A stretch of 64,000 nucleotides of DNA, from assembly GCA_963575745.1 (NCBI GenBank), contig CAUYUJ010008613.1, forward strand, positions 436,577 through 500,576, in the 5' to 3' direction. Source of the DNA: Prorocentrum cordatum. Its lineage: Eukaryota; Sar; Dinophyceae; Prorocentrales; Prorocentraceae. The notes beneath the pieces were generated by a model. The model did no database searches, was not told the DNA's origin, and worked only from the letters and a program-made list of their open reading frames with translations. Positions 10,657 through 22,242 of this stretch are shown piece after piece (within the stretch, counting starts at the first letter, position 1; each line of letters starts with the position of its first letter). A program made the position numbers and the translations under genes.

Positions 10657-11817
10657 CCGTCGAGGGGCCCAAGGCGTTGGGAGAGGAGAGGGGCGAGGAG
10701 GTAGGACGATGCGGATGAGGAGGGAAGAGGGGGGGGCGTCATCGAGGAGGAGGAGGAGGAGGCGGGGAGGAGAACTGTAGTTACCAGTCCCCGCCCGAAG
10801 ATGTAGAGGGGAAGAGAGGGGATGAGAGAGCGCCACAGATGTTGGGCTCTGGCTCGGTGCAGGAGCCAGTTTTATCCCCCAGCGATGTTACTTGCGGGGA
10901 GGGGCCCAGTAATGTCTGGGCTGGGAGTGGGCTTGGGGGGACGACGCTGACATCGCCGACGACCGACGTCCAGAGACCTCCACAGGTGCACATAGACAGT
11001 GTGAACACAGTTTTTCGTCGACGGCGATGCAGAATGGCTGCACCAGCGATAGAGCTAAACGGGGGCACTGAGAAGCGAACTGCCCAGCATGCAGGAGAGG
11101 GGAAAAGACGGACAGGGCGGCCGCGGAGGAGGAAGGAGGAGGGGGCACTCAGAGGCGGAAGACTTCGACCTGAGCGCGCTGGCGCGGCCAGCCCCGTCAG
11201 CGGTGACCATGGCAGCCGCCGGGCCGCAGCGCCGGAGCACCCACGGGCGATGACGAGGCCCAGTTCGCGAAAGCAAAGGGTACCGCAGTGACGCCGTCGG
11301 TGAAGTAGGACTAGGTACTTGCACGTCAGGGACAGCGCCAGGAGGCCGCCCAGGTGGGAGGCCGGGTTGACAGGGGTCGGCAAGTACACGAGCAATCTAG
11401 GTTTCAAATTGCCACCAGCGAAATGCTGGGCCCGTGAGGTGGGGTGCGGGGCGGCAAGACCAGGCCCAGGAGCACTGCCACACGAGGGAAGCTGCCAGTC
11501 GCGGCGGCAGCGTGGGCGCCATGGCGGCGTGCGGAGGGAGGGGGGGACAAGGCACAGGGGGGGGGAGGGAGAGGGCAGGGAGGAGGAGCGCCCCGAGGTC
11601 CCCGCAGGCGGGGCGGCAGCCCGGGCGCCAGGCAGTGTGTACACAGGCAGTGTGGTGTACGCAGGCATTGAGGCGTTGCGGTGCACACGGTTTGGTTCCT
11701 TCATCCTTTTCCTCGTCGTCCCCCTCCTCGTCCTCTTTCCCCTCCTCCTGTCGTTCCCACAGCACTGACTCTGCGTGATACAAAGGAAGCTGTGCGGGCT
11801 GTGCTTGTACGGTGTGA
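10657..11817. other. Unassigned GC-rich sequence
   Basis: Contains a short GGA run (about 10745-10772) and several long frames on both strands with no conserved motif. A long minus-strand frame (10781-11950) is low complexity and unsupported. If the FVPS segments belong to one gene, this could be its intron. Confidence 0.35.
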
Positions 11818-12235
11818 TTGAGACGTGATCGATTGGTCTTTGTTCCCTCGCCGGTGGAGGACGACGTTGCGGACTCCGTGCCAACTTACTTGCGAGAATA
11901 TGACGCGGGCTCCTTAGCATGGTCGAGTTCGCGTCCAGCAGCGCCAACATACGACACAGCAGTAACAGTCACAATGGTTTATGGTCGCATCGTGTTCATG
12001 ATGTATGCTGTGCGTCCATGGCTCTGTGAGTCTATGATCCGTCATGCGCTTTGTGCCTTGCTGCTGTTTGAGATTCCGAGGCGGGCTTCACAACAGTCGG
12101 AGACGATGAGCTATGAGGAAAAAGCGTCGCTACGATATTGCTCGCAGTGGGAGGTCGCGCAAATGTGTCATTGCTCATTGACTGTGCCATGTTTGAATCG
12201 CGTAGCTCATTCTGCCGACCCATCTCGCATCAGTG
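11818..12235 (+). other. Possible exon with a fourth FVPS segment
   Basis: The frame is open from 11818 (to 12588, where it enters a repeat). It begins RLVFVPSPVEDDVADSV, recalling the FVPS-acidic units at 10.38-10.55 kb. The rest has no recognised domain. Splice boundaries cannot be placed. Confidence 0.25.
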
Positions 12236-13340
12236 TTGCCACCTGTTGGTGTGTTCATGGCGAGGAAGAGGAGGGAGAGGAAGAAGAGAAGAGGTGGACA
12301 TACTTAGATGCATCTCGACTGCCTCTTAGGGTACTCTTGGGGCCAGGAGGGGTCGTTGACAAGACACCTCTTCTCTTCAAGAGGCTCCCTGGTGTCTTTC
12401 GGGAGTGGGCCTCTTGGAGCCTGCTGGCATTCGGCGGCCATGTTTTGGGGAGGGATCGGCATGTCAGGTCGGATTCCCTCTCAATGGGCCCTTTTGGGGG
12501 CGTTGAAAGTCCTCTTGGGAGGCCTGTTGGGCTGCGTTGGGGTTCTCTTGAGCCGCCATGTGGCCGTGCAGGGAGATTCGGGGCCTGACTTCGGGCGATC
12601 TTGGGGATCTCTTGGAGGCCTCATGCGTCAGTGTATGGCCGTCCTGGGGCCATCTTCAATGCCTATTGGCCGTCTTTGGACGACGAGCTTCAGAAAGGTA
12701 TGAACCTGAGATTCGCTGAAAAACTTTTGGAGCGGTCGTGGGCTATCTTGGGACCATCGAAAGCCTTCATGAGGCCATTTTCGACCGTCTTGGAACGCAA
12801 GTGGACCGTCTTGGCATCCTCCTGGGCCGGTTCATGGAGCGCCTTGCTGGGTCGGAGCGCCCTTCCCCGACGCACGGCCAGGCGAAAAACCAGATCCGAT
12901 CCAGGACCGGCCGAGGTACTCTTCGTCCGGGGTTCCCCAGGGGTCCGCCCCGCGCGCACAGAGTGCACATATCCTGGAGCGCCTGCAGGGTGTTTCGGTG
13001 CGCCTCTGGCCCGTTGGGCCAGCGAATCCTTCGGAACTGGCACATGGAAGAATGCGTGCACAGCTTCTGTAGCCCTCCAAGCGTTTCCTCAAGACGCTCG
13101 TGTTCACCGCTCGCCCAAGGCGTTCTCGTAGTAGCCTGGGACGGAAGGTCCAAGACAGCCCCAAACGGGCCCGTGGCGGGTCAAAACGATTTCGCAACAG
13201 CCCCACGAGATGCAAAAAGGGTCCGAAGTAGGCCCCAAGATCGCACAACATTGCACCAAGAGGGCCATAAGGACCCCCAATTTGGGCCACCCCAGAAGAA
13301 GTACGGCGTTTTTGGGACAGGTAATATGTTTGGATATTAG
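12236..13340 (+). repeat. CTTGGG-type dispersed array, copy A
   Basis: It starts with TGTTGGTGTGTTCATGGCGA, a GA-rich run and GGACAT, then about 1 kb of degenerate units built on CTCTTGGGGCC, TCTTGGGA and GGCCGTCTTGG. The same head and array recur at 30.15-31.13 kb. On the opposite strand it is the CCCAAGAGGCC array type of 38-43 and 52 kb. Open frames inside are by-products of units lacking stops. Confidence 0.8.
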
Positions 13341-13545
13341 TTACGGCTCTTGAGGGGCTGATGATACATATTGAGGCCATGTTCGGGATGGCTAGAGACA
13401 TCGTGGTCACTCGTAGGACCCTTTTTTGCTTTTCTGAAGAGGTCTCTGAGGCCCAGATTGAAGCCATCTTGATCCGAGAACTAGAACAGAGTCGCCATCG
13501 CCAGCGTGGACCCCAAACAGTGTGTTTCTAGCAATATGTGGTGCA
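13341..13545. other. Unassigned
   Basis: Short unique sequence between two repeats; nothing recognised. Confidence 0.4.
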
Positions 13546-13800
13546 ATGTATTAACAGTGCAGTCTGTGTGGTGCACCTTATGTGGGGCTATCTATGCTGC
13601 GCCATCTATGTTGTGCAATGTGTGTCGTGCGATCGATGATGTGCAATACATATAAATATATACATACATATATATATATTAATATATATATATATGTGTG
13701 TGTGGTGCAATCTATGCTGGGCAATCTACGCGGAGCAATATGTGTGTGTATATATATATATATATGTGGCGCAACCTGCGTGGTGCAATTAATTATGTTC
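13546..13800. repeat. GTGGTGCAATCTATG minisatellite with TA/TATG microsatellites
   Basis: Degenerate 15-18 bp units (GTGGTGCAATCTATGCTG and relatives) lie on both sides of TA-rich runs at 13648-13697 and 13747-13766. Confidence 0.8.
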
Positions 13801-15188
13801 GCAGTGAGTTGTCCATTCCACGGCTCGCGCAACCATCCCACCCACCCACCCGCATCTTGCTTTGCAAAATCCATGCGGCGGCGGTTACGATGAGTGCTTG
13901 GCGTTGGCTGGTGCGTCCCTGCGGCCGCGCCAGCCCGCGCATGCACGTGCGCGCGCAGCGGCCAGCAAGTTTGGCGCGACCAGTGCGGCCGCGGTGGCGC
14001 TGATCGCTGCGAATATCCCAGCGGGCACTTCAGTCCGATTCGGCGATTTGGGCGGGCGCGGTATCATGGCAACGTCGACGCCGGTAGACACGATGATGAT
14101 CGTAGCGATGCTGGTGACGATGCTGATTGACAGCGGCGACGGCACGGCTAGTGACGGCGCCGATCTTGACCACGCCGACGACGATGATGGCGTCCTCGCG
14201 TCGGTGGTGAAGGTTTTGGAAACAGTTCGACATGCGCGCGCGGCCGACGCGGGAGAGCAACCGCATGGTGTTGTTTGACAGAGCAAGGAAGGATATGACA
14301 TGCTTGGAATTGCCAGATTATGCGCTGACATGGGCATGGGGGCCCGAAACCCCGCCCGAGGCACGTAGGGAAGGAAAGCGACGGAGGAGGAAAAGGATAA
14401 TGAAAAAACGGACAAGTCAACGGGAGTCCCGTCGACTGCCGGCTACTGCGGTAGCCGAGGCCGGCATCGCATTCGTGGCGGCGGCGCGCACTTTGCGCTT
14501 GCGGAAGGGGAAGTTGGAACAACCACCCCCTGGCGCGAAGCGTCTGTAGCAAGAGGCGTGGTGCCGAGCAGGGGATACGCAGTCTCTTTCTGCGCCCAGC
14601 GTGGAAAAGGGCCCGGGTCGGCGAAACCCCGTTTGACGGCTGGGCGAACGACGAGGCGTCCCCCGCCGCCGCAGCCAGGCCCCGACGTCGCGTGGCCGCG
14701 CGGGCAATCGGGCCGGCGAAACGTAGGCCGAAGGCCGTGGTCGTCGAGGGCCGTGCCTGGCGTGCAAGGCTGAGTGAGCGCGTCTTGCAGACAAGCGGAT
14801 GAGGGTGGCGAGTAGCAGTGGACGGTTTGGGCGCACCGTCGGACGACTCCACAGGTGAAACACGTAAAAACGGCATCCCCGTGCAGGGAGGTGCACACCC
14901 GTCACGCGACAAGGGCGGCAGGGCCATAGGAGCCAGTGGCCGTGCCAGGGGCACGGCTGTCCCCCAGTTCCCGCAAATCACCCGCCCACTGCGTCCAGGT
15001 GCACAGGAGGCAGGCCAGCTGCAGGAGCGGGGGGAGGCGCCAAGGCCTTGTCACCCCAGCCGCACGAGGGGAGTGCCACCCCCAGGGGAGCCCCGGTGAC
15101 AGTTGTTGGCGTTGCGCGGTGGAGTAAGCGAGCGTAAGCGTGCGCCTGCGAGCGGCACCCCCGCCGGGAAGTTGTTGCTGCAATGGCG
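13801..15188. other. No confidently recognised gene
   Basis: GC-rich with long frames on both strands. The minus strand would be the downstream part of the decayed gene at 15.2-17.5 kb, but no frame matches the intact relative at 58 kb beyond its C-terminus. 14063-14205 is rich in GATG/GACG trinucleotides. Confidence 0.4.
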
Positions 15189-16256
15189 TCAATTGCGGAG
15201 AGTACGACAGACGTCAGCACCGCTGCAGCTGCGGGCGCGGCCCAGGCAAGGAAGCGGCACGCCCGATGCAGCGAGGCCGTCAGAGATGAGGAAGAAACGG
15301 ATGCGCCTGCGAGCGGCGCCTTTGCCGTGATATACAAAAGCTAAAACGTGGCCCCAACAGCAGGGGGTGCGCCAGGCGAGGCAGATGTCGAGTGCAAGCG
15401 AGCTGCGCGCGAGGGTCGGTCGGAGGCCGGAGGCGCGCAGACCCCGCAAGCAAAGCAGGATGCCTTTGTTGGCGGTGGGCGGGCCGGCGGGTCTGATCCC
15501 GACCTCCAGAGACCCACGGGACGGGGTCGCAGATGTCCCGGCTGAGCGGCCAGGCGGGCCAGGATCGTCGCGGGGCGGACCACAGAGGCGGCCAGTGCCC
15601 AAAGGGGGAGGGCGCGAAAACCGACCCTGGCCCTGTGTGTCCGTCCAGGGCAAGGCGGGGCCGTTGGGGCCCAGGGGGCTTGGGGGCGGGGGGGGCGACG
15701 GCGCTACGGGGGGGGCGTGGTGGTGTTGTCGTGAGGCCGCGCGTTTGTTTGTCGTCGTTGTCAGCGTCCTCCAGCTCCCGCGTCCTCTTCTGCCGCCGCC
15801 TGGGATCGGAGGTCGGCCTGGGGGGGGGGAAGGAGGTGGGGGGAGTGCACTGGGGCGCGGTGCTTGCGCTGCGTTCAGCGGCGCCGCTTCCAAAGAGCCT
15901 GGTCGGGCTGGCCTGCGAGCGCCGCCCCCTGGCCTCGTCCTGGACAGGGTCCGCCGGAGGCATGCGGAGCAATTGGCGCACGCGTGGACGACGCGCTGCG
16001 TGGTATTAGTGTGGAGGCCGTCAGTGAATCTGACGGCGATGGCAGTGATACTGGTTGCGAGCGGTGTGAGACATTTGGTGGCAGGCGTGGTGAACGTGAT
16101 TGACCAGAATACCCGCTCTCGTGTAACGTTTTCGTTCTGCGCGCGAACTGTTCCACTCGTCGCGCGGCTGGTCTTCGGGGGCGCGGTCGTTCGCGGCCCC
16201 ATCAGCTGGGCGTGCGACAGCGATCGGGGCGCCAGCAGTGTGGCCACGGGGCGCAA
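15189..16256 (-). pseudogene. C-terminal part of a decayed relative of the 58-64 kb membrane-protein gene
   Basis: The minus-strand frame is mostly Pro/Ala/Arg/Gly linker. Its later part contains LRASGLRPTLARSS, matching LRAPGPRPTLARSS in the gene at 58126-61281 at the corresponding place near the C-terminus, followed by a similar hydrophobic/basic tail (RRRIRFFL against TDTVFLLQFL). The frame differs from the upstream NPINGLRG segment, so a frameshift or intron intervenes. No biochemical function is known to me for this family. Confidence 0.45.
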
Positions 16257-17385
16257 GGTTGTCGTGGTGGTTGTGATTTTCCCCCCGCCCCCCCCTCCTT
16301 ATCTCGCCTTCTCTGCCGCGCCGCGTAAGTAGACGACGGGGGGGAGAAGGTGGGGGGGTCTCCTGGGCGGGAACCTTAGGGGGAGTGCGCGCGTCGGGGG
16401 ACGAATCTTCGGGGCGCGGCACTGGGGCGGAGACGAAAAGACTGGTGGGGAGCAGGTGGCCGGTGCAACCGTTGTCTAGCGCGGCGATCTAGCATTCGTT
16501 GGCGTCGCCGGAGCGGCCTCGGACGACGCCGCGGAGACCGTTTATTGGGTTGCGCCCTTGGCCCTGGGCCGCGACCTCCGCGCCGACTTGGATCGCGGGG
16601 GTCGGGCGGGTCGGCAGGCATCGTAAGGGCAGCGTCGCCCGAGGGGGCTCCTTTGACGGCGCGTAGCGTGTCTTGGCACGCGTGCCCCGCGTCAGCGGCG
16701 CGGGCGCGGGCGACGACGGCGGGATCGTGGCCCAGGTAGCGCCCGCAGTGGGCGCGTGGATCGCGGTCGGTGGAGCGTCGGTGGCGGCGCGCAGTGGCGC
16801 CGACCCGTGGCCTGTGAGATCGCGGCGGGTGAGCAGCGTGCGGGCCGTGGCCTGCGAGCGCTCGGCCCGCGGCAACTTGCAGAGCCTGAAACCCTCTGCT
16901 GGGGGAGGTTCGGAGGCGGCAAACGCCTTTGGCGGCGCCGAAGAGCGCCGCGACGCAGTACCTGCCGACGGCGGCGGCCAGGCGGCAGGCGCCCTTGGCG
17001 ATGGCGAAAAGCGCTCAGACGCAGAAGCTGCCCGCGGCGGCGGTCCTTTTGGGGGGGGGGTCACACCCGCCGCGTTGAGGAAACAGTCGTGGAAGACCGC
17101 GCACACCTTGTTGCAGCTCAGGATCGCCAGGGCCCGTTCGGCCGCTGTCGCGGCACGGCGGCCTAGCTCATGAGCAACGGCGCGTACGAGGGCGAAAACG
17201 GCGAACGCAACTCCCAGAATGTAGGCACAAGTCGCGCCGAGGGCGCTGTGGAGGAGCAGCGCGACGCTGAAGATCAGGTACAACAGGGTCGAGGTTCGGC
17301 TGGCCGCCGTAGCGGCGCGGCGGCTTGGGGGATGAGCAAGGGCGCGTAGCGCGTGCAGCTCAACCCGGAGACGCTGAACGTCGTA
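16021..17385 (-). pseudogene. Transmembrane and KOW/SH3-like part of the decayed relative
   Basis: In one minus frame: a hydrophobic stretch (LLYLIFSVALLLHSALG), a second one (ATCAYILGVAFAVFALV), a Pro/Ala/Arg linker, then VGAEVAAQGQGRNPINGLRG and VVRGRSGD near 16505-16570. The last part aligns with GTAVIVQGQVHNPINGLRG in the 58-64 kb gene. TAG at 16489-16491 falls where the relative has Trp (HWTV), so a TGG-to-TAG change is the simple reading. After the stop the same frame still aligns (HLLPTSLFVSAPV against HLSCSSLTVPAPA). The two hydrophobic units plus following RRAATAA look like an internal duplication. Confidence 0.55.
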
Positions 17386-18318
17386 TCAGAGATGTTGAAG
17401 AGCGCCCCATGGAACGGGAGGGGCGCGAGGTGGTTCAGGGAGAACCTGCTCATCAAGAGTGAGAACGCAGAAAACAGGACCATCATGATGAACAGTGCGA
17501 ATGTGTGGCTCAGGACGTGGCTGTCGTGGAGGTGGCCTCGCCACATGAAAGCTGGCCGCCTCCCTCTGGAGTCTTGCCCGTCTCGCAGCTGAGGAAGTGG
17601 GCCGTGACGAAATCACCACGCGCGGCGCGAAGACAAGGGTGGCGGCGCAGGCCATTGCGGCGGAGGTTTTTTTTGGGGGGGCGCGAATCAGTTTTGGGGC
17701 AGAAGCCCCAGTCACGGTCTCACCAGGCTGGACGGTGAGGAAGGTTTCGTGTCCAGGCCACGTTCTGTTCTTGTTGGAATTCGGGCCGAGACAAGAGAGG
17801 GAGATGGATAGCGAAAAGTATAGAGAAAGAAAACGAAGGGAGACACAACAAGCAAACACATAGATAACTAGAACACGTAAGATAATGGCAGAAAGGAAAA
17901 ACGAATGAGGGAACGATGGAACGATGCACGAGGCAAAGGAAGGGAAGGGTGGGTGGTGGAGGCAGGTAAGCAGCGAGGCAGAGATGATGGATAGGGAGAG
18001 AGGGAAAGACGGGAGGGAAGCAGGCAAATATGCATGGAGAGAGAGGGCCGCCATGAGGAAAGGCAGTCCTGAGGGAAAGGGGGCCTGAGGTTTTTCGTCA
18101 CCTTCGACCTGCTGGAGTATTGCCTGGGCCCCAGGACCACCAGAAGCCAGTTCGGGATGGAAAAGCGGACCCGGGGAAAACCTCCGGGCCCATGTGCCCT
18201 TTTCTTTCGGGAACTCCTTACCTCTCGAGCCAAAGGTGCCTTGGAGGGAAGGGGCGAGAGGGTAGTGGGCGCGGTCGAGGGAGGAAAGACCGCCCCGACC
18301 CACATCATTGACGTTCAC
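17386..18318 (-). other. Possible upstream region of the decayed gene; otherwise unassigned
   Basis: A minus frame shared with the downstream transmembrane part is open here, and a hydrophobic segment (FALFIMMVLFSAFSLLM) lies in another frame at 17274-17546. About 17790-18060 is A/G-rich (GAGAGAGG, GGAAAGA) and looks non-coding. Not a supported gene by itself. Confidence 0.25.
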
Positions 18319-18779
18319 TGGCGGTCCTGGGCGTTCACGAAGCAGCCTTGTCCTGTCCGATTCCTTCCCTGGCTGCGTCTACTAGGGAGCTTCGCTTGCA
18401 GGGGTGCTTCCGACCAGGGTGGTTTCTCTGCCCCCCAGGGTGCGCGGAGAGGGTTTTTTTTGCCCCGCCGGGCGTTTGTGAGCCCGCTTGCCACCCCGCC
18501 CTCTCAGGTGCGTCCCTGCCCGCCTCCTGCCACCCACGTGCCAAGAGTTCGCCGGAGTGACCACGGGTGCGGGCCCACGGGAGTCCCATGGTGTTTCCCC
18601 AGCGTTGATTTGCGCGCTCGGATTGCACACACACACACCCCGCGGCCGACAAACCCGCGCACCAAAGGTCTCCTGCCCAGGACCACTCTTGCGAGTGGCC
18701 GAAGATGGTAGGGTTCGGCGGAGCCTCGCGCGTGCGTCGATGAGGGGCGTTCCCATCGGCGCGCGCACGGTTCCGCCAA
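18319..18779. other. Unassigned
   Basis: A short CA run lies near 18628-18641. No gene recognised. Confidence 0.4.
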
Positions 18780-18935
18780 GGCCACCTTCGATCCGATCGG
18801 TCCCGCTCGGTATCGGTTCTGGCCAGATGGATCCGATTCGATGCCGATCTGTTTTCCGACGGCCCGATACGATGTTTGCATGGCGTGTTTGTGAAACCCG
18901 GCGCATCCGACGCACATACCGATTCGTTTCGACTC
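18780..18935. repeat. GATCCGAT-rich island
   Basis: Dense degenerate copies of GATCCGATTCGATGCCGATC-like words. Similar to 4980-5190 and 21105-21305. Confidence 0.55.
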
Positions 18936-19785
18936 TTCGATTTAATAGTGGTTGATCCTGCCCCGCTGCGTCTCACCATCCAGGCCCCGCAATCTCCTCT
19001 CGAGGGCGCCCCTCTTCTCGTCGCCTTGCGCGCCGCGCTGCAGCCGCGAGTGTCTCCAGGGCGGCCCTGGCGGGCTTAGGCGGCGCGGGCCTGCCTCCCT
19101 CCCCCTCCCCTGGCTGGCCGACGGTGGGTCTTCCGTGAGGTCCACAGGGCAGGGCCTCAGGTGTGTCTCCGCAGAGGATCGCCACGAAACAAAGGGGTCC
19201 TGAGTGAACCTGGTCCTGCAGGAGGTGTTTCGCTTCTGTGGGCCTTCATGGGCCTATAGCGGGCCCGGGGACCGTCCGAAAAACAACTCAGGATGCAGAC
19301 TTCGTCCCCTGGGGAAGCCCCGGGAATCGGATATCCGTGTGGCTCCGGACCCGCTCTCTCATACCAAGAGGAGTGGGGTTCGGAGTGGCAGTTTTGTTTT
19401 CGGGTGGAGTCTGGAGCTTTGCAGTGGGATTCGTGCTTGGTGGCGAGGACTACGAGTCGTGCCGCCCAGGAGGTCCAAGCTGAGGAGCTCTGTGCTCGGG
19501 TTGGGTGGGGTGTGGGTCGGGGTCGATTGCAACTTTTCGCTTGTCTTGGACTGACACATGAGACTATGGATGCATGGGCGACCCGTGCAGAACGTCTCAA
19601 AGCAACCGTTTCGCGGGACGCGGAAAGAGCGGAAGGCGATTTGGAGTCGGATTTCGAGAGCAGTTTGAACATCCCAGTTCGGTGCTGGTTTACGTAGTTG
19701 CGTGTCAGGGTTGTCTACCATGGATTGACAGCTTCCTACCAGACACTGCTTCGGAAACAATGTCTGGTAGGGGGCATAGGAAGGA
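18936..19785. other. Unassigned
   Basis: GC-rich, with short to medium open frames on both strands and no motif I can name. An exact inverted repeat TACCAGACACTG / ACAATGTCTGGTA occurs near 19737-19771. Confidence 0.4.
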
Positions 19786-19848
19786 GGAGGAGGGGAAGAG
19801 GAGGAGGAGGAGGAGGAGGAGGAGGAGGAGGAGGAGGCGGAGGAAGCG
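19786..19848 (+). repeat. (GGA)n tract
   Basis: Nearly pure GGA repeats for about 60 bases. Confidence 0.93.
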
Positions 19849-20084
19849 GGGTGATGATAGATACAGGGCGGGAGGGAGCAGGGGATGATGTAGAGCAGGA
19901 GCACGAGGAGGGGGAGGTGGAGGAACAAACATAAAGAAGAGCGAGACGGGGGAGGGGGAGAACCGCAGGGTGGAGAGTGGGCCAGGGTAACTCATGTGGG
20001 AACACATGTAGGACTAGGACTTTGGGCGAAGGACCCCGCTTGCTTGACCCCGCGCTCGAGTTGGCTCCAGCCCCATCCTCGTGC

Positions 20085-20300
20085 TGCCCGTCGTCGTCCT
20101 TGCCCCTGCTCTTCTTGCCTCCCCCTCCCCCTGCTCTCCGTTTTCTCTTCCTTCCCCCCAGCTGCTCCTCCTCACCATCCCTTCCCCTCGCCTTCCTCTC
20201 CCCCTCTTCCTCAAGTCCTTCGCCCCTGTTGTATTTGTTCTCCTCACCTCCTCCCCCTCCTTTCTCCACCGTCTCCCCCCCCCTCATCCTCTGGCCTCCC
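20085..20300 (-). repeat. Polypyrimidine tract
   Basis: About 200 bases almost entirely C and T on the plus strand (CCTCC, CTTCC). It is a degenerate relative of the GGA tracts in the opposite orientation. Confidence 0.85.
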
Positions 20301-20689
20301 CTGATGCTGTAAACTCTCGGCCCGACGTGTGCTTGCTCGGGCCCTCTCGTCGCCTCAGGGCTTCGTCGTTCGGAGTGGTCCCCAAGCGGAACGCAAAAGC
20401 AAGGTCCACCTCCTCCACCTCCACCTCCCCCTCCGCCAGTCCCCTGGAGGTTGCGCGGCGGCGCCGACTCTTCCTCGCCGCCGAGCGGCGCTCTCTGTCT
20501 TTCGCCCTTTTTATTTTTATCTTCCCCTGAGAAGACGGAGAAGACGACGAAGAAGAAGAAGGAGAAGACGAAGACGTACCTGCTTTCTGCTGTCGGGGTT
20601 CCGTCCCCACGCAGGGGCGACGGCGACGGGGTGGGGGGGGCGCACGAGGAGCGGCCTCCCAGGATGGGGCAGACGGTATGGCTGGGACC
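20301..20689. other. Unassigned, with a GAA/GAC run
   Basis: 20531-20572 is a GAAGAC/GAAGAA repeat. Otherwise GC-rich without a recognised gene. Confidence 0.4.
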
Positions 20690-20862
20690 AGCGATGCGGG
20701 GAGGGCAGGCCGAGGGGGAGGGTGCAGCGAGGCGTAAATGTAGGGAAGCCGAGGGCGAGGGCAAGGGTGCAGTGGGGAGGGCAAGCCGAGGGCGAGGGTG
20801 CAGCAGGGGAGGGACCAGCGAGGGGGAGGGTGCATCGAAGGCAAGACGCGAACGTAAATGTT
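20690..20862. repeat. Minisatellite, unit about 50 bp (GGGCGAGGGTGCAG)
   Basis: Four degenerate copies of GGGCAAGCCGAGGGCGAGGG and GTGCAGC. CGTAAATGT occurs in the flanks on each side. Confidence 0.7.
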
Positions 20863-21104
20863 CGCGGCGGATTGGCGCATCTCGCAGCCCCCGAAGGCGC
20901 CCGACTGAGTCGGGCGCCACCTCTGGGGACCTGCGTCTACGCATCGCGCCCGAGCTGGCTCGCCAAAAGCACATTGCACTTCTCCTCCTCCTTGCGCAGG
21001 CCTTCTTCGGGACTGAAGACGGCCTTGGATGCGTGCGGGTAGCGCGTGGACTCCGGTGGGCCCACCCCCACCGTTGCGGGCACCTCGGCCGGGTGTCCAT
21101 GGCG
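20863..21104. other. Unassigned
   Basis: Nothing recognised. Confidence 0.35.
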
Positions 21105-21305
21105 AACGGTCCGATTCGATCAGATCAGATCCCTAAGCTTCGATTCCCATCTCGTTTCGATCCGACACGAAGCAGTTCCCTCTCTGGCCTACAGGGGCCG
21201 AGCCCGATTCCCGATCTCAATCGATCTTAGCCCGATCCGATTCCGCGCCGATTCAGGCGCGATCCGATCTGTTCCCGACGCGATCAGATTTCGCGGTTCG
21301 GTCCA
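21105..21305. repeat. GATCCGAT-rich island
   Basis: Repeated short words GATCAGATC, GATCCGA, CGATTC and GATCTGTTCC. Third island of this type, ending about 250 bases before element 2. Confidence 0.55.
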
Positions 21306-21678
21306 GTGCAGGCCTGTCGGGCGGGACTTCCTCCCCATTCCTCCCTCGGGAGTCGCTCACCTCTGGGCGCACGGACGGCAGCGTTAGTTTGGCAGTGGTT
21401 TATCTTGTTTGTTGTGGCGTTGATGTCTTCGGCGAGTTCGAATCTTCCTCATCCCGTCTTGCTTCTTTGCGCAGCATCGAGCTGAAGCCCGGTGAGTAAG
21501 ACTCACACGTGAGTAAATGAGTCTTAATTTCGTTTTCGGCAAGGGCATGGCCTCTACGACCTCATCATGGAAGCGAGACCCGAAGGTGTAAAAGCCTCAC
21601 CTCAGCTTCAATGCACCAGTACCTTCCAGCAGACCGTCCTTCTCATCCACGACGGCAGCCTTATCAGAAGGCTCAGCG

Positions 21679-22242
21679 ATGGCAGAAAGGATTGCACAAC
21701 AGTATGGATCACCATCCTTCGCATCACCACCAACGGCATCAACGGCATCGACCACGAGATCGGCCAATAATTACATGGAAGAACCTGCACTGGAAATGGG
21801 AGCATCAACGAGGATTCTTACGATGGCTGAGAAGTTACGAGCGCAGTACTCGATGAACTAACTCTCATCCAAGATCGCGCGCGCAAATGCCGAGAACGAC
21901 CATGCCATCAACATCACCATTCAAGGTAAACCTCGCTTGGGTAGCATCGTGGACCCGGGCTCGAGCGATGGACTTCTTGGCACTGAAACTCTACGCGAGT
22001 GGGTTCAGTATGTCTACGGCCCTCGAGGCATCAAGTATCAGCGCGGCAGATCAGATGCATCTTTCACAGGTATCAGCGGCGAAGCAGATCCATCATGCGG
22101 CGAGTTCATCGGCAAGATGGGCTTCTGCGGATTTACCAACGAATGCGACATATGGCGGCGATCTCATTGGAGGCAATGGTTCACAATGCCCAGCACTCTT
22201 ACCCAATACCACATTGCTAGCATAGAGATCGATCATCGATGA
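21679..22242 (+). pseudogene. Element 2 protease region
   Basis: In one frame (TAA at 21859-21861 interrupts it) the sequence reaches KPRLGSIVDPGSSDGLLG near 21922-21976. This is a retropepsin-like active-site strand with D-P-G-S in place of D-T/S-G. It is followed by TETLREWVQYVYGPRG and a flap-like region. The protease would cut the element's own polyprotein. It ends at TGA 22240-22242, but a neighbouring frame (ILALLPPGQRAYVTRLHRTD) carries the continuation, so the stop reflects a frameshift. Confidence 0.75.

Noticed and set aside
19736-21100. 454-codon minus-strand open frame
   Set aside because: Composed of Pro/Arg/Ser runs over GGA, pyrimidine and GAA repeats; no motif and no consistent composition.
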